NCBI RefSeq assembly: GCF_029277985.1
Contig: NZ_CP119546.1
Coordinates: forward strand, 3,968,001-4,032,000
Source of the DNA: Providencia stuartii
GTDB taxonomy: Bacteria; Pseudomonadota; Gammaproteobacteria; Enterobacterales; Enterobacteriaceae
Reading direction: 5' to 3'
DNA length: 64,000 nucleotides
Shown piece by piece: positions 26,629 to 37,668 of the stretch. A program made the translations under genes and the position numbers. Below the pieces are notes generated by a model that had not been told where the DNA came from, searched no databases, and was given only the letters and a program-made list of their open reading frames with translations. Within the stretch, counting starts at the first letter, position 1. Every line of letters begins with the position of its first letter.

Positions 26629-27311
26629 AAGCGTACCGCCGACGCAATGAATGCACTGGCGAGTTACACCCCAACCCTAAAACACTATTTTGTTCAGCTT
26701 GTGGCTCTTAAATTAGCAATAGGTTGATAAATAAAACTTTGTTCACTGTTACCGAACAGTTTTGCTCGGTAACAGTATTTGAAATACCACAAAAATAGAC
26801 AAACAAAGTCTCGCTTTTATTCCCTTTTCACGTTGACGATGACAACCGATAAAAGGCTATTACACCAAGTGGTCACCTCCACCACAGTACGAACCTTTTT
26901 TGCATCATATTAATAGCTTATTAATGCTCTTCTTAGCGTATAACAACCCATCATTGCTTTTTGCAAGTCTCCCCCACTCCCACAATGCTAATGGCATAAA
27001 TCATTCAAGAGGGGAATCCTATGCCATCAATTATCATTAAAACACATGATTAAACAGGGTTACTGCAAATACGAGTGAGCACTTTGCCAAAATGACGAAT
27101 ACCAATTGCCATAGCACCGAAGAACGGATGACTCTCCAACGTGCAAGTAATGGCAAATCACTTAACACTTTCTAGAATGGGTCTTTATGACGTGATTCTC
27201 GAGAAGCTTATGGAATCCGCTATTGGCAATCCCGCTATTTTCTCTCCCCCAAGAAAATAAAGTACATGCCAAAATAAGTGAGCTAAGTAACGGGTTTATC
27301 GCTAACTTAAT
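26629..27311. other. Gene-free region after ampH
   Basis: A perfect 11-bp hairpin (ACTGTTACCGA 26745-26755 / TCGGTAACAGT 26766-26776) lies about 115 bases after ampH and may end its transcript, though it has no T-run. The remaining bases to the IS relic show no gene I can support. Confidence 0.4.
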
Positions 27312-27632
27312 AAAATACCACCTCTAAAAAATGGCTTTAAATTGCGACCCCGATCAAGAGCTATATACTTTATTCACCCTCTAGCAATTCCATTTGTTAG
27401 TCGAGCTCTGGGGCAACGGTATTTTGAGGCCTTACATAACGCCTGATGAGGGTTTCATCACACCCTCCGAGTCACACTAGATGATATTTGTAACGCCGCT
27501 AGACATGTCATGAACCTGTATATCCTCTTTATGTGTGGTGAGTAAGAGAATGTTTTTTAACATAAACGGCTTTCCGGCTACAATTTCACACGCTCCGTTA
27601 CCACCTTCAGGTGTTTTAAGGCTGACAATAAA
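27312..27632 (-). mobile_element. Second IS200-type relic, internally deleted
   Basis: Shares with the 2455-3062 relic the end hairpin (ACCACCTCTAAAAA...), the TnpA C-terminal segment (minus strand LIRRYVRPQ, then an ELDQMELLEG-like tail across a stop), the TTHKEDIQ-like N-terminal leader and the far end AAGGCTGACAATAAAAATG. The middle of tnpA is missing. Same orientation as the first copy. Confidence 0.7.
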
Positions 27633-27701
27633 AATGAGAATTTTTATGGCTCATCTCACTATCCCTGACGTTTTCAAACACTGAGCCGTTTAATACCCAT
27701 A

Positions 27702-27735
27702 AATAAGCCACCGTATAACGCTATACGATGGCTTA
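27702..27735 (-). terminator. Hairpin downstream of lptG
   Basis: On the minus strand AATAAGCCATCGTATA pairs with TATACGGTGGCTTATT (16 bp, one G-U pair) around GCGT, about 30 bases past the lptG stop, followed by a short U-rich stretch. Confidence 0.55.
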
Positions 27736-27763
27736 TTAACGTTTTATCGATTTTGAAATGGAG

Positions 27764-28843
27764 CTACTTACGTTTCACCAGCAGGACAATACTGATCCCG
27801 AGGAATAGGACGCTAGGTAGTAGCGCTGCAATGATCGGTGGCACGGAATAAACCAAACTCCAGTTCCCAAATCCTTGGTTAAGGATATAGAACAAGAAAC
27901 CGCCGACAATCCCAGAAACAACCCGAACGCCCATTGGTACAGTCCGTAATGGACCAAAAATAAATGAAACTGCCATTAACATCATCACAGCGGCAGATAA
28001 CGGCGCCAATATTTTCTTCCACATACTTAATTCATAGACTGCCGCGACTTGCCCACTTTCTTTTAAGTAGGCGATATATTGATAAAGCCCTCGAATAGAA
28101 AGTGAATCCGCGCTAAGTGACACTATACCGAGTTTTTCAGGCGTAAGATTCGTTTTCCAATCGTATGTTAAACGCTGAGAACCTGTGATTTTTTTCTCAT
28201 TATTTAAAATAGATTCATCGACCTGAGACAGTGACCACTGTTGGTTATCCTTGTCATACGTTCCGCTTGAAGCAAACATCACTGAGGTCAGCTTATGTTG
28301 TTCATCAAAGCGATAAATGGAGACTTCTTGAATCGATGTCGTATCAGTGACCCGCTGGATATGAATAAAATCACGCCCATCTTTTGCCCACATACCTTCA
28401 TCGGTAACCACTAATGAGTTACCCACAATCTTTTCGGCACGATAGTTTCGCGCCCATTGGTCGCCCGCTGGAGCAATCCACTCACCAATTAACATTGCCA
28501 CAATAACCAGTGGAATCGCGGTTTTCATCACTGAGAGCGCGATTTGCAAACGTGTAAAACCCGACGCCTGCATGACGACTAATTCACTGCGTGAAGCTAA
28601 TGCACCTAATCCTAATAGTGCACCGAGCAATGCCGCCATCGGGAAAAAAATATCAATATCTTTTGGGATGGTCAGTAACGTGAATACCCCCGCACCTAAC
28701 GTGGTATATTCACCATCCCCGACTTTACGCAACTGCTCAACGAACTTGATAATCCCAGAAAGGGAAACCAGCATGAACAAGGTCATTAAAATAGAGTTCA
28801 GGATGGTTCGACCTATATACCTGTCTAAAACACCAAACATCAA
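27764..28843 (-). CDS. lptG: LPS export ABC transporter permease LptG
   Basis: 359 residues with the start FGVLDRYIGRTILNSILMTLFMLVSLSGIIKFVEQL, which is nearly diagnostic of LptG, and six predicted membrane segments with a large periplasmic beta-jellyroll domain between them. With LptF and the ATPase LptB2 it extracts LPS from the inner membrane and passes it to LptC. Its start overlaps the lptF stop by 4 bases (ATGA), so the two are translationally coupled. Confidence 0.96.
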   Translation of the reverse strand: MMFGVLDRYIGRTILNSILMTLFMLVSLSGIIKFVEQLRKVGDGEYTTLGAGVFTLLTIPKDIDIFFPMAALLGALLGLGALASRSELVVMQASGFTRLQIALSVMKTAIPLVIVAMLIGEWIAPAGDQWARNYRAEKIVGNSLVVTDEGMWAKDGRDFIHIQRVTDTTSIQEVSIYRFDEQHKLTSVMFASSGTYDKDNQQWSLSQVDESILNNEKKITGSQRLTYDWKTNLTPEKLGIVSLSADSLSIRGLYQYIAYLKESGQVAAVYELSMWKKILAPLSAAVMMLMAVSFIFGPLRTVPMGVRVVSGIVGGFLFYILNQGFGNWSLVYSVPPIIAALLPSVLFLGISIVLLVKRK

Positions 28844-29937
28844 GCAACCCCTCTATTAAATTTGACCCACAAGCGGCGCATTGGCACGGTATTCCAAATA
28901 TTTAAGATAATTGCTAAGGCCAGATAACCTAAGTTAACAGCCCACATGGCATATTTCGGGTCAACATCGCCTTTTTCTGCACTATTACGTAATGTACTTT
29001 GTAATAGGAAGAAAATCAGATAGAGCAACATGGCAGGTAGCATGCTTAATACTCGACCTTGACGAGGGTTAACTTCACTCAATGGCACAACCATTAATGC
29101 CATCACGACGACAGAGAAAACGATCGTCAAACGCCAATGGAATTCGGCATTAGAATCGGGATCGTTCGCCTTCCAGAGTTCAAGCATATTTTTTTGCTCA
29201 ACTCTATCATTACGGGTATCGCTCGTTTTATGGTCGATAACCGCCTGATAATTTTTAAAATCCGTAATACGGAAGTCACGTAACAATGCGGTTCCTTCAT
29301 AACGAGTACCTTCGTCAAGCACTACGGTTTGACGCCCGTCCGCATCTTCTTTCATATGACCACTATCCGCCACGACCACCGATGGACGTTGTTCATTAGT
29401 TGCGCGCAATTGCGCTAAGAAGACGTTTTTAAAATCGTTACCTTTGACTTCGCCGATATAAAGTACGATGTTACGGTCTTTGGTGGTTTTAAATTGCCCT
29501 TCAACCATCGCAGCCAATCCTGGGTTCGCCTTCGCGTCGGCGAGCACCCGTTCTTGATATTGCGAGGACCAAGGCAGCATCCACGTAATATTGCCTATCG
29601 CGATCAATGCGGTAAGTGTTGCCAGCACCAGAGCGGCTTTGACCAGAACACTTTTCCCTAATCCGCAAGCATGCATCACCGTGATCTCACTTTCGGTATA
29701 CAATTTGCTATACGTCATCAATAGCCCAAGAAATAGGCTCAAAGGGAGGATCAATTGTGCCATTTCAGGCACCCCTAATCCCAGTAACGGTAACACTAAG
29801 TCTGAAGGAATATTTCCCTGAACAGCAGCCCCGAGTATATCGATGGACTTCTGACTAAAAAAAATCAACATTAGCACAAAAAGGATAGCTAACTGACTTT
29901 TCAGGGTCTCCCGTACCAAATATCTAATAATGATCAC
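28840..29937 (-). CDS. lptF: LPS export ABC transporter permease LptF
   Basis: 365 residues, MIIIRYLVRETLKSQLAILFVLMLIFFSQKSIDILGAAVQG at the N terminus, then LPLSLFLGLLMTYSKLYTESEITVMHACG, the coupling-helix region that contacts LptB. Six membrane segments with a periplasmic domain. First gene of the lptFG operon and divergent from pepA; the 278-base gap between them holds both promoters. Confidence 0.96.
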   Translation of the reverse strand: MIIIRYLVRETLKSQLAILFVLMLIFFSQKSIDILGAAVQGNIPSDLVLPLLGLGVPEMAQLILPLSLFLGLLMTYSKLYTESEITVMHACGLGKSVLVKAALVLATLTALIAIGNITWMLPWSSQYQERVLADAKANPGLAAMVEGQFKTTKDRNIVLYIGEVKGNDFKNVFLAQLRATNEQRPSVVVADSGHMKEDADGRQTVVLDEGTRYEGTALLRDFRITDFKNYQAVIDHKTSDTRNDRVEQKNMLELWKANDPDSNAEFHWRLTIVFSVVVMALMVVPLSEVNPRQGRVLSMLPAMLLYLIFFLLQSTLRNSAEKGDVDPKYAMWAVNLGYLALAIILNIWNTVPMRRLWVKFNRGVA

Positions 29938-30215
29938 GCTTATACGCCTGTGAAAACTTGTCTTTTGGGTGGAAAATGGCTAAGTTCGTTCAATATCTAC
30001 CATTTGTTAACATATACTCTGGCTCATTGTATGGCTAGAATGATATAAAAGCATTCTCTATACTGATTACCCAATCAGAACATGCTTAATATTATTGAAA
30101 AACCAGATATCTGCTCAGTTTAACATAAAGAGTTCATTCTCTATGAGGTAGATTATGCGGTAACGCTAATTTTAGCGGGAGCATGGGCCTTTGTCTTTAA
30201 GATTCAGGAGAACGC

Positions 30216-31727
30216 ATGGAGTTTAGTGTAAAAAGTGGCAGCCCGGAAAAACAACGTAGCGCATGTATCGTTGTCGGAGTCTTCGAACCACGCCGTCTGT
30301 CCCCTATAGCTGAACAGCTGGACAAAATAAGCGACGGATATATCAGCGCCCTGCTGCGCCGCGGGGAACTTGAAGGTAAAGTAGGGCAATCCCTACTACT
30401 CCATCATGTGCCAAATATCCTGTCTGAACGTATTCTACTCATTGGCTGCGGTAAAGAGCGTGAGCTAGATGAACGTCAATTCAAACAAATCATTCAGAAA
30501 ACAATCAGCACCCTGAATGAAACAGGCTCAATGGAAGCGGTTTGTTTCTTAACTGAATTACATGTTAAAGGCCGTAATAATTACTGGAAAGTACGTCAAG
30601 CCGTTGAAACGGCTAAAGAATCTCTTTACGTCTTTGATCAGTTAAAGAGTAATAAAACTGAGCATCGCCGTCCACTGCGTAAATTGGTTTTCAATGTACC
30701 AACACGTCGTGAATTAACCAGTGGTGAACGTGCTATCTCTCATGGGCTAGCAATTGCATCAGGCGTTAAGGCAGCAAAAGACCTCAGCAATATGCCACCC
30801 AATATCTGTAATGCAGCTTATTTAGCCTCCCAAGCTCGTCAGCTGGCAGACATTTCTGAAAATAGGCTCACCACGCGTGTCATCGGTGAAGAGCAAATGA
30901 AAGAGTTAGGCATGAATGCCTATCTGGCTGTTGGTCAAGGCTCACAAAATGAGTCACTCATGTCTATCATGGAGTACAAAGGGAATCCGGATCCTGAAGC
31001 GAGACCTATTGTCCTCGTCGGTAAGGGTCTCACATTTGACTCTGGCGGTATTTCTATCAAACCTGCCGATAGTATGGATGAGATGAAATATGACATGTGC
31101 GGTGCTGCAACTGTTTATGGTGTAATGCGTTTTATCACTGAATTACAGTTACCAATCAATGTCATTGGGGTACTTGCTGGCTGTGAAAACATGCCGGGTG
31201 GCCGAGCTTATCGCCCTGGCGATATTCTTACCACGATGTCAGGGCAAACAGTGGAAGTACTGAATACCGATGCTGAAGGGCGTTTAGTACTGTGTGATAC
31301 GCTGACTTATGTCGAGCGTTTCGAGCCTGATTTGGTTATCGACGTCGCAACACTGACCGGTGCTTGTGTCATCGCATTAGGTAGCCACTATACCGGTTTG
31401 ATGTCTAACCATAACCCTCTGGCTCACGAGTTGCTCAATGCTTCTGAACAAGCAGGTGACCGTGCATGGCGTTTACCATTAGCCGATGATTATTATGAGC
31501 AAATCAGCTCCAATTTTGCTGATTTAGCGAATACTGGTGGTCGACCAGCGGGTGCGATTACCGCAGGTTGCTTCTTGGCTCGCTTTGCCACTAAATATAA
31601 TTGGGCGCATTTAGACATCGCAGGTACCGCATGGCGTTCAGGTAAAGCGAAAGGGGCAACCGGTCGCCCTGTATCAATGCTGTCACAGTTTTTACTGAAC
31701 CGCGCTGGCCTAAATGGTGACGAGTAA
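30216..31727 (+). CDS. pepA: Leucyl aminopeptidase PepA
   Basis: 503 residues, the same length as E. coli PepA. The M17 active site is seen as [16 protein letters not shown] (metal/catalytic Lys and Asp), [11 protein letters not shown] and the signature [10 protein letters not shown]. The hexameric enzyme removes N-terminal residues in the cytosol and also binds DNA: in E. coli it acts in carAB regulation and Xer recombination. The start ATG at 30216 has AGGAG at 30206-30210. Confidence 0.97.
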   Translation: MEFSVKSGSPEKQRSACIVVGVFEPRRLSPIAEQLDKISDGYISALLRRGELEGKVGQSLLLHHVPNILSERILLIGCGKERELDERQFKQIIQKTISTLNETGSMEAVCFLTELHVKGRNNYWKVRQAVETAKESLYVFDQLKSNKTEHRRPLRKLVFNVPTRRELTSGERAISHGLAIASGVKAAKDLSNMPPNICNAAYLASQARQLADISENRLTTRVIGEEQMKELGMNAYLAVGQGSQNESLMSIMEYKGNPDPEARPIVLVGKGLTFDSGGISIKPADSMDEMKYDMCGAATVYGVMRFITELQLPINVIGVLAGCENMPGGRAYRPGDILTTMSGQTVEVLNTDAEGRLVLCDTLTYVERFEPDLVIDVATLTGACVIALGSHYTGLMSNHNPLAHELLNASEQAGDRAWRLPLADDYYEQISSNFADLANTGGRPAGAITAGCFLARFATKYNWAHLDIAGTAWRSGKAKGATGRPVSMLSQFLLNRAGLNGDE

Positions 31728-31740
31728 TACTCTATAATGC

Positions 31741-31773
31741 GTCAAGTGACAGCCAACCATGCTGTCACTTGAC
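31741..31773 (+). terminator. Hairpin after pepA
   Basis: A perfect 12-bp stem GTCAAGTGACAG / CTGTCACTTGAC with a 9-base loop, 13 bases past the pepA stop. There is no T-run, so it may be a weak terminator or a 3'-end stabiliser. Confidence 0.5.
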
Positions 31774-31911
31774 GTTTAGGGTCTATACGCTAAATATTTC
31801 AAGGGGAACGGGTTGCTAATCAATGCCACCCATAACGTTGCCACTGGAAGTATGATGAGTATATAGCACTATGGTGTGCTATACGTTAAAATAGCACCCA
31901 ACTTCATTTCA

Positions 31912-31938
31912 GGGTATTGCCTGTCGCAATACCCTTTT
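31912..31938 (+). terminator. Rho-independent terminator upstream of holC
   Basis: GGGTATTGC / GCAATACCC stem with a short loop followed by TTTTTG. It ends pepA-side transcription, or attenuates holC, whose start is 33 bases further. Confidence 0.7.
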
Positions 31939-31970
31939 TGCATAAATATTTCTATTCCATAAAGAAAGAG

Positions 31971-32420
31971 ATGAAAAACGCCACCTTTTATTTGCTTGAA
32001 AAACCATCACCACAAGTTGAGCTTGAGGCCCATGAATGGCTTGCTTGCGAGCTTGCGGCGCAAATGTGGCGTAATAGCAAACGAGTTTTAATCGCGTGTG
32101 AAAGTGCCGAACAAGCCGAAAAATTGGATGAAGCTCTGTGGCAAAGGGATCCTCATCAGTTTGTTCCTCATAATCTTGCAGGTGAAGGCCCCCGTTATGG
32201 CGCGCCCATTGAAATTTGCTGGCCAGGAAAACGAGGTAATGCTCAACGCGATGTACTGATCAATCTTCAAACTCAGTTTGCAGACTTTGCCACCGCATTC
32301 CATGAAGTGATAGACTTTGTGCCTATTGATGAAACTTTAAAACAGTTGGCGCGTGAACGGTATAAGGTTTACCGTAGCGTCGGCTTCAATTTGACTATGG
32401 CGACGCCGCCAACTAACTGA
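31971..32420 (+). CDS. holC: DNA polymerase III chi subunit HolC
   Basis: 149 residues starting [11 protein letters not shown], as in E. coli HolC (147). [55 protein letters not shown] match the family. Chi links the clamp loader to single-strand binding protein. An in-frame ATG further upstream (31917) falls inside the terminator and is rejected. It sits 13 bases before valS, the usual enterobacterial pepA-holC-valS order. Confidence 0.95.
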   Translation: MKNATFYLLEKPSPQVELEAHEWLACELAAQMWRNSKRVLIACESAEQAEKLDEALWQRDPHQFVPHNLAGEGPRYGAPIEICWPGKRGNAQRDVLINLQTQFADFATAFHEVIDFVPIDETLKQLARERYKVYRSVGFNLTMATPPTN

Positions 32421-32433
32421 ATACGATATAAAA

Positions 32434-35328
32434 ATGGATAAAAAACCAGATAATGCGATTGCTGAGCCTTCGCTAGATAAAACTTATAATCCTGCTGAAA
32501 TTGAGCAATCACGTTATGCTCATTGGGAAAAAAGCGGCTATTTCAAACCAAATGGTGATACCAGTAAAGACAGTTTCTGTGTCGTTATCCCGCCACCAAA
32601 CGTGACGGGTAGCCTACATATGGGGCATGCTTTCCAGCAAACTATCATGGATACCATGATCCGTTACCAGCGTATGCAAGGTAAAAATACGCTATGGCAA
32701 ACGGGCACTGACCATGCTGGTATCGCGACTCAGATGGTTGTTGAGCGTAAAATCGCGGCTGAAGAGAATAAAACTCGTCATGATTATGGCCGTGATGCAT
32801 TTATCGACAAAATTTGGCAGTGGAAAGCAGAGTCTGGCGGCACAATTTCACAACAGATGCGTCGTTTAGGTGACTCTGTTGATTGGGAACGTGAACGTTT
32901 TACTATGGATGAAGGCTTATCGAAAGCTGTTAAAGAAGCGTTCGTTCGTCTCTATAAAGATAACTTGATCTATCGTGGTAAACGCCTAGTTAACTGGGAT
33001 CCAAAACTGCATACCGCTATTTCTGATCTCGAAGTGGAAAACCGTGAAATAAAAGGTTCCATGTGGCATCTGCGCTATCCACTCGCTGACGGCGTAAAAA
33101 CAGTTGAAGGGAAAGATTACCTCGTTGTTGCTACAACACGTCCGGAAACGATGCTTGGGGATACAGGGGTTGCTGTTAACCCAGAAGATCCACGTTATAA
33201 GGATTTAATCGGTAAAGAAATTATTCTTCCGATAGTTAACCGCCGTATTCCAATCGTTGGTGATGAACATGCCGATATGGAAAAAGGCACGGGGTGCGTA
33301 AAAATCACACCAGCTCATGATTTCAATGACTATGAAGTGGGCAAACGTCATCAATTGATCATGATTAACATGATGGATTTAGATGGTAACGTGCGCCACG
33401 AAGCTGAAGTTTTCGATACTCATGGCAATCCTTCCACTGCGTATAGTAGCGAACTTCCTGAAGCATACCGTGGCATGGAACGTTTTGCGGCCCGTAAAGC
33501 CCTTGTCGCGGAATTTGAACAGCTCGGTTTACTGGTTGAAGTTAAGCCTCACGACTTGACGGTACCTTATGGTGACCGTGGTGGTGTCGTTATCGAACCC
33601 ATGCTAACTGACCAATGGTATGTTCGCACTAAACCTCTCGCTGAAAATGCGATCAAAGCCGTTGAAGATGGTCGCATTCAATTCGTACCACGCCAATATG
33701 AAAACATGTACTACTCTTGGATGCGTGATATCCAAGACTGGTGTATTTCTCGCCAACTCTGGTGGGGACATCGTATTCCTGCATGGTATGACGATAAAGG
33801 CAATGTTTACGTTGGTCGTGATGAAGATGAAGTTCGTCGTGAAAACAACCTTGGTGCAGACGTTGCCTTACGTCAAGACGACGACGTTCTCGATACTTGG
33901 TTCTCTTCTGGTCTGTGGACTTTCTCAACATTAGGCTGGCCTGAAAATACTGAAGCTTTAAAAACGTTCCACCCAACAGATGTGTTGGTAAGTGGTTTCG
34001 ATATTATCTTCTTCTGGATTGCCCGCATGATCATGTTGACCATGCATTTCATCAAAGACGAAAACGGCGTCCCTCAAGTACCGTTCAAAACGGTTTATAT
34101 GACAGGCCTCATCCGCGATGAAGAAGGACAAAAAATGTCTAAATCCAAAGGGAACGTTATCGACCCATTGGATATGATCGACGGTATTTCGCTCGAAGAC
34201 CTATTGGAAAAACGTACTGGCAACATGATGCAGCCACAGCTGGCTGAAAAAATTGCTAAGCGTACGCGTAAAGAGTATCCAAACGGTATCGAGGCACATG
34301 GTACAGATGCATTACGTTTCACCTTAGCGGCTCTTGCTTCTACGGGACGCGATATCAACTGGGATATGAAACGTCTGTCTGGCTATCGTAACTTCTGTAA
34401 TAAATTGTGGAATGCGAGCCGTTTCGTACTCATGAACACAGAAAACCAAGACTGTGGTCAGAATGGCGGTGAAATGAGCTTCTCTCTGGCAGATCGCTGG
34501 ATCATGGCTCAATTCAACCAAACAATTAAAGCATATCGTGAAGCGCTAGATACGCATCGTTATGATATCGCGGCAGGTATTCTGTACGACTTCACTTGGA
34601 ACGAATTCTGTGACTGGTATTTAGAGCTTTCTAAACCAGCGGTTCATAAAGGCAACGAAGCACAGGCCCGTGCAGCACGCTTCACATTAATTGAAGTACT
34701 GGAAGCATTACTGCGTCTAGCTCATCCAATTATTCCATTTATCACAGAAACCATCTGGCAACGTGTAAAAGTGGTAAAAGGCATTGATGCTGATACCATC
34801 ATGCTACAACCCTTCCCAGAATTTAATGCCGAGAAGGTCGATGAGCTGGCATTAAGTGACTTGGAGTGGATCAAAGAAGCTATCATTGCGGTACGTAATA
34901 TTCGTGCAGAAATGAATATCTCGCCGGGTAAACCTCTGGATGTCTTATTGCGTAGTGCATCGCAGGATGCCAAACGTCGCGTTGCTGAAAATGAAAACTT
35001 TATTAAGTCCATGGCTCGCCTCGCCAGTATCACCGTCTTGGCTGATAGTGAAGAAGCCCCCGTTTCTGTAACTAAGCTAGTGAGTGGTACCGAACTGTTG
35101 ATCCCTATGGCTGGCTTAATCGACAAAGATGCTGAGCTAGCCCGTTTGGACAAAGAGCTAGAGAAAGTCATCAAAGAAATTGACTCAATTGAAAGCAAAC
35201 TGGCAAATGAAGGTTTTGTTAGCCGTGCGCCAGCAGCTGTCGTTGAAAAAGAACGTGAGCGTTTAGCCGCGAATATTGAAGCGAAAGGTAAGTTAGAAGC
35301 ACAGAAAGTGACTATCGCATCACTGTAA
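32434..35328 (+). CDS. valS: Valyl-tRNA synthetase
   Basis: 964 residues (E. coli 951). HIGH-type motif in [15 protein letters not shown] and KMSKS in [15 protein letters not shown]. It has the editing CP1 domain between them ([12 protein letters not shown]) and a C-terminal coiled-coil arm (about residues 895-960, rich in E/K/L). Class Ia enzyme that charges tRNA-Val in the cytosol and clears mischarged threonine. The strand is the same as holC. Confidence 0.97.
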   Translation: MDKKPDNAIAEPSLDKTYNPAEIEQSRYAHWEKSGYFKPNGDTSKDSFCVVIPPPNVTGSLHMGHAFQQTIMDTMIRYQRMQGKNTLWQTGTDHAGIATQMVVERKIAAEENKTRHDYGRDAFIDKIWQWKAESGGTISQQMRRLGDSVDWERERFTMDEGLSKAVKEAFVRLYKDNLIYRGKRLVNWDPKLHTAISDLEVENREIKGSMWHLRYPLADGVKTVEGKDYLVVATTRPETMLGDTGVAVNPEDPRYKDLIGKEIILPIVNRRIPIVGDEHADMEKGTGCVKITPAHDFNDYEVGKRHQLIMINMMDLDGNVRHEAEVFDTHGNPSTAYSSELPEAYRGMERFAARKALVAEFEQLGLLVEVKPHDLTVPYGDRGGVVIEPMLTDQWYVRTKPLAENAIKAVEDGRIQFVPRQYENMYYSWMRDIQDWCISRQLWWGHRIPAWYDDKGNVYVGRDEDEVRRENNLGADVALRQDDDVLDTWFSSGLWTFSTLGWPENTEALKTFHPTDVLVSGFDIIFFWIARMIMLTMHFIKDENGVPQVPFKTVYMTGLIRDEEGQKMSKSKGNVIDPLDMIDGISLEDLLEKRTGNMMQPQLAEKIAKRTRKEYPNGIEAHGTDALRFTLAALASTGRDINWDMKRLSGYRNFCNKLWNASRFVLMNTENQDCGQNGGEMSFSLADRWIMAQFNQTIKAYREALDTHRYDIAAGILYDFTWNEFCDWYLELSKPAVHKGNEAQARAARFTLIEVLEALLRLAHPIIPFITETIWQRVKVVKGIDADTIMLQPFPEFNAEKVDELALSDLEWIKEAIIAVRNIRAEMNISPGKPLDVLLRSASQDAKRRVAENENFIKSMARLASITVLADSEEAPVSVTKLVSGTELLIPMAGLIDKDAELARLDKELEKVIKEIDSIESKLANEGFVSRAPAAVVEKERERLAANIEAKGKLEAQKVTIASL

Positions 35329-35351
35329 TTTTGCCTTGTGCAACCTAGCCT

Positions 35352-35391
35352 AAGCCCTTATTGGTTAGCCAATAAGGGCTTTTCTTTTTTT
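35352..35391 (+). terminator. valS terminator
   Basis: AAGCCCTTATTGG / CCAATAAGGGCTT, 13-bp stem with 4-base loop, then TTTCTTTTTTT. Confidence 0.9.
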
Positions 35392-35632
35392 ACAGCTCGG
35401 CATAATTAGAGGCAGGCCACCAGCGATAGCGGAGTCAACCTTCCGTAAACAGATCATGCGAATAACTACGTATAAGCATAAATTAATACACCATAGGAAT
35501 GTATTACAGATCTATACCCATCGTAATTAATCGATTATCATTAGCTGGCTGCGTTCGCAGATCTCAGATTGAAGTTCCCTTCTGGTTCTCTCTCACTGAG
35601 TAGTACAAAACAATAAATAAAGAGAGTCTCTC

Positions 35633-36133
35633 ATGACAACAAATACAACAACCCACACGATCCGTTTAATTGAACAAAAAGATAATGCAGGTATTGCTGC
35701 CGTTATTCGTGAAGTTTCAGCAGAGCATGGTTTAACCGCCGATAAAGGCTTTGCAGTTGCGGATCCTATTTTAGATACACTGTATGAAGTTTATAGCAAA
35801 CCCCGCAGTGCATACTGGGTGGTTGAGATGGACGGTAAAATTGTCGGTGGTGGTGGTATATCACAACTGGCCGGTGGTGATAATGAAACTGCCGAACTAC
35901 AAAAAATGTACCTATCCTCTGTACTAAGAGGCAAGGGAGTGGCAAAGCAGATTGTATTAATGTCATTAGAGTTTGCTAAAGCACAAGGCTATACACGCTG
36001 TTATCTTGAAACAACAGCAGACTTACAAGCCGCTATTAAACTGTATGAGAAATTAGGCTTTGAGTTTATTGATGAGCCACTTGGAAATACAGGCCACAGC
36101 GATTGTGAAATTCGGATGTTAAAAGCGTTGTAA
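35633..36133 (+). CDS. GNAT family N-acetyltransferase
   Basis: 166 residues with the acetyl-CoA loop in [32 protein letters not shown] (R-G-K-G-V-A) and the closing [24 protein letters not shown]. The ETT...A--LYEKLGF pattern is common in YjgM/MarR-linked-type GNATs. Substrate unknown. It ends in a hairpin shared with the convergent MerR gene. Confidence 0.85.
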   Translation: MTTNTTTHTIRLIEQKDNAGIAAVIREVSAEHGLTADKGFAVADPILDTLYEVYSKPRSAYWVVEMDGKIVGGGGISQLAGGDNETAELQKMYLSSVLRGKGVAKQIVLMSLEFAKAQGYTRCYLETTADLQAAIKLYEKLGFEFIDEPLGNTGHSDCEIRMLKAL

Positions 36134-36144
36134 TCGCCGTCTCT

Positions 36145-36180
36145 ATAAGGATAGCCAAATACGCTATCCTTATTTGTCTT
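36145..36180. terminator. Bidirectional terminator
   Basis: ATAAGGATAGC / GCTATCCTTAT, 11-bp stem with a 7-base loop, T-rich on the plus side (TTGTCTT), between the converging GNAT and MerR genes. Confidence 0.7.
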
Positions 36181-36185
36181 ATCGC

Positions 36186-36584
36186 TTAACGCTTTTTCGA
36201 TAATAAGTTTTTTATTATTCCACATTTATGCCGAGAATCTATTTCATCACTGTGATCTTGTAAAATAACCAGCTCTCGCTCTAAATGAGTGAGTTTCTCA
36301 ATATTCTTTCGAACATTCAGTAAATGAGTATTGATCACGGCTTCAACTAATTGGCAATCATCACTATTATTATCAACCAAATCTAATAATGTTTTTATTT
36401 CACGATGAGACATATTAAGACTACGGCAATTCTTTATAAACCTGAGTCGTTGAATATGCTTTTCACTATAGCTTCGATAGTTATTGTCATTTCTATTAGG
36501 AGGAATAATCAATCCCTCTTTTTCATAGAAACGAATCGTCTCTCTTGGAATATTAAATAGTTTTGATACTTCACCTATTTTCAT
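36186..36584 (-). CDS. MerR family regulator, CadR/PbrR-like (Cd/Pb-responsive type)
   Basis: 132 residues. The N-terminal winged helix is MKIGEVSKLFNIPRETIRFYEKEGLI, followed by RSYSEKHIQRLRFIKNCRSLNMSHREIKTLLDLVDN, a long dimerisation helix and a terminal metal-binding part. The Cys in FIKNCRSL, the Cys after NSDD, and the HKC near the C terminus are placed as in CadR/PbrR, so divalent soft metals are the likely signal. Its own promoter (36630-36660) and two neighbouring promoters have the long 19-bp spacer that MerR proteins act on, so it probably controls the AraC, DUF1471 and RND genes next to it. Confidence 0.8.
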   Translation of the reverse strand: MKIGEVSKLFNIPRETIRFYEKEGLIIPPNRNDNNYRSYSEKHIQRLRFIKNCRSLNMSHREIKTLLDLVDNNSDDCQLVEAVINTHLLNVRKNIEKLTHLERELVILQDHSDEIDSRHKCGIIKNLLSKKR

Positions 36585-36629
36585 TATTTACCACCTAAAA
36601 ACAGATACAGATCATTTTAAGTTTTTTTC

Positions 36630-36660
36630 ATGTTAATCCTTACCACCATTGCAAGGTCAA
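36630..36660 (-). promoter_or_regulatory. MerR-type promoter of the CadR-like gene
   Basis: Minus strand TTGACC (36655-36660), 19-bp spacer, TAACAT (36630-36635). The spacer contains the imperfect dyad CCTT...AAGG. The 19-bp spacing is diagnostic for MerR-activated promoters. Confidence 0.75.
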
Positions 36661-36794
36661 GAAAAAAACAATTTTATTTATTTTGTTTATTCAATACCTT
36701 ATTAGATGTGAGTTTTCATTTTCTGTTGCGACTGTTTTAGGTATAGAATTTGCCCATAAGCGTATTCTATACCTACGTTTATAAAAGATATTGA

Positions 36795-37154
36795 TTAATA
36801 AGATGTATGATATCTTAGCATCGTTTCTTTCCTATATTTGCCAGGCGTCACTTTTAGCTTTCGTTTAAAGGCTCTTGTTAGCCCTTGTTGACCATCAAAG
36901 CCATACCTGAAAGCGATATCAATAATCTTATCGTTGGTTTCTTTCAAATCCGTGGAGACTCTTAGTAACCTCCTGATTAACAGATACTGTCCTAAACTTA
37001 CACCAACCGTATTTTTAAAAACACGTTGAAAATACCACTTTGAATAGCCTGCACGGTTAGAGATTTCTTCTATTTGTAATGGCTTATCCACATTCATATC
37101 GATCCACAAAAGAATATCTTGTATTACATTTTCTCTAATGGTGTGATGGCTCAT
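36795..37154 (-). CDS. AraC family regulator of the MarA/SoxS/Rob type
   Basis: 119 residues, only the DNA-binding domain with two helix-turn-helix motifs: EEISNRAGYSKWYFQRVFKN and KIIDIAFRYGFDGQQGLTRAFKRKLKVTPGKYRK. IQDILLWIDMNVDKPL at the N terminus resembles SoxS and RamA. Such regulators activate efflux and oxidative-stress genes and are controlled by their own abundance, so transcription of this gene should be the switch. It lies downstream of the DUF1471 gene on the same strand, behind a MerR-type promoter, and opposite an RND pump. Providencia AarP is a relative, but this is not a confident AarP call. Confidence 0.85.
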   Translation of the reverse strand: MSHHTIRENVIQDILLWIDMNVDKPLQIEEISNRAGYSKWYFQRVFKNTVGVSLGQYLLIRRLLRVSTDLKETNDKIIDIAFRYGFDGQQGLTRAFKRKLKVTPGKYRKETMLRYHTSY

Positions 37155-37183
37155 TACTCACCTCCTGACTAAAACAAATAGCG

Positions 37184-37477
37184 TTATTGATAAAATGTCA
37201 CATGACCTCTAAGTTGATTTTCGCCACTTGCTCCAATAATTTTATAGTGACTTGCTCCTCGTTTTTTAGCCATCTCCTGTGCCTGTTTTTCGATTGATGA
37301 CAAACTCGCATCACCAATAAAAGTCATTGAAAACAAAATTTTTTTATCAGGTTCTTCTGAAGCGTTGGTTTCCGTGATGTGAGGTAATACAGGTTGAGTA
37401 TTCGACGTATCACTTGATGCTAAGCTTTGATAACTTAATAAACTTAAAGCCAATAAAAATGTTATTTTCTTCATCAT
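37184..37477 (-). CDS. Periplasmic DUF1471 (YdgH/BhsA/McbA-like) protein
   Basis: 97 residues: signal peptide (MMKKITFLLALSLLSYQSLAS), an acidic linker, then one DUF1471 domain (SMTFIGDASLSSIEKQAQEMAKKRGASHYKIIGASGENQLRGHVTFY). BhsA/McbA family proteins respond to metals, acid and other stress and affect envelope permeability and biofilm. It is the first gene after the MerR-type promoter at 37517-37547, with the AraC gene 29 bases downstream. Confidence 0.85.
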   Translation of the reverse strand: MMKKITFLLALSLLSYQSLASSDTSNTQPVLPHITETNASEEPDKKILFSMTFIGDASLSSIEKQAQEMAKKRGASHYKIIGASGENQLRGHVTFYQ

Positions 37478-37516
37478 TAATCCTTATTTCTCTATGTATT
37501 TAAATTAATGACAATC

Positions 37517-37547
37517 ATTAAAAACCTTAAAGTAGATACAAGGTCAA
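37517..37547 (-). promoter_or_regulatory. MerR-type promoter of the DUF1471-AraC operon
   Basis: Minus strand TTGACC (37542-37547), 19-bp spacer with dyad CCTT...AAGG, TTTAAT (37517-37522). It is 40 bases before the DUF1471 start and shares TTGACCTTG with the promoter of the CadR-like gene. Confidence 0.7.
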
Positions 37548-37668
37548 TAGTTTATTTTAACTTTACATAGCAGACTTTTCTTTAATCATTAAAACCCAAT
37601 ATCAGCATTGATTTAATTAACAATAAATTCATCTTTATCACTAAATCAACCTTTATCGTATTTAAAAG

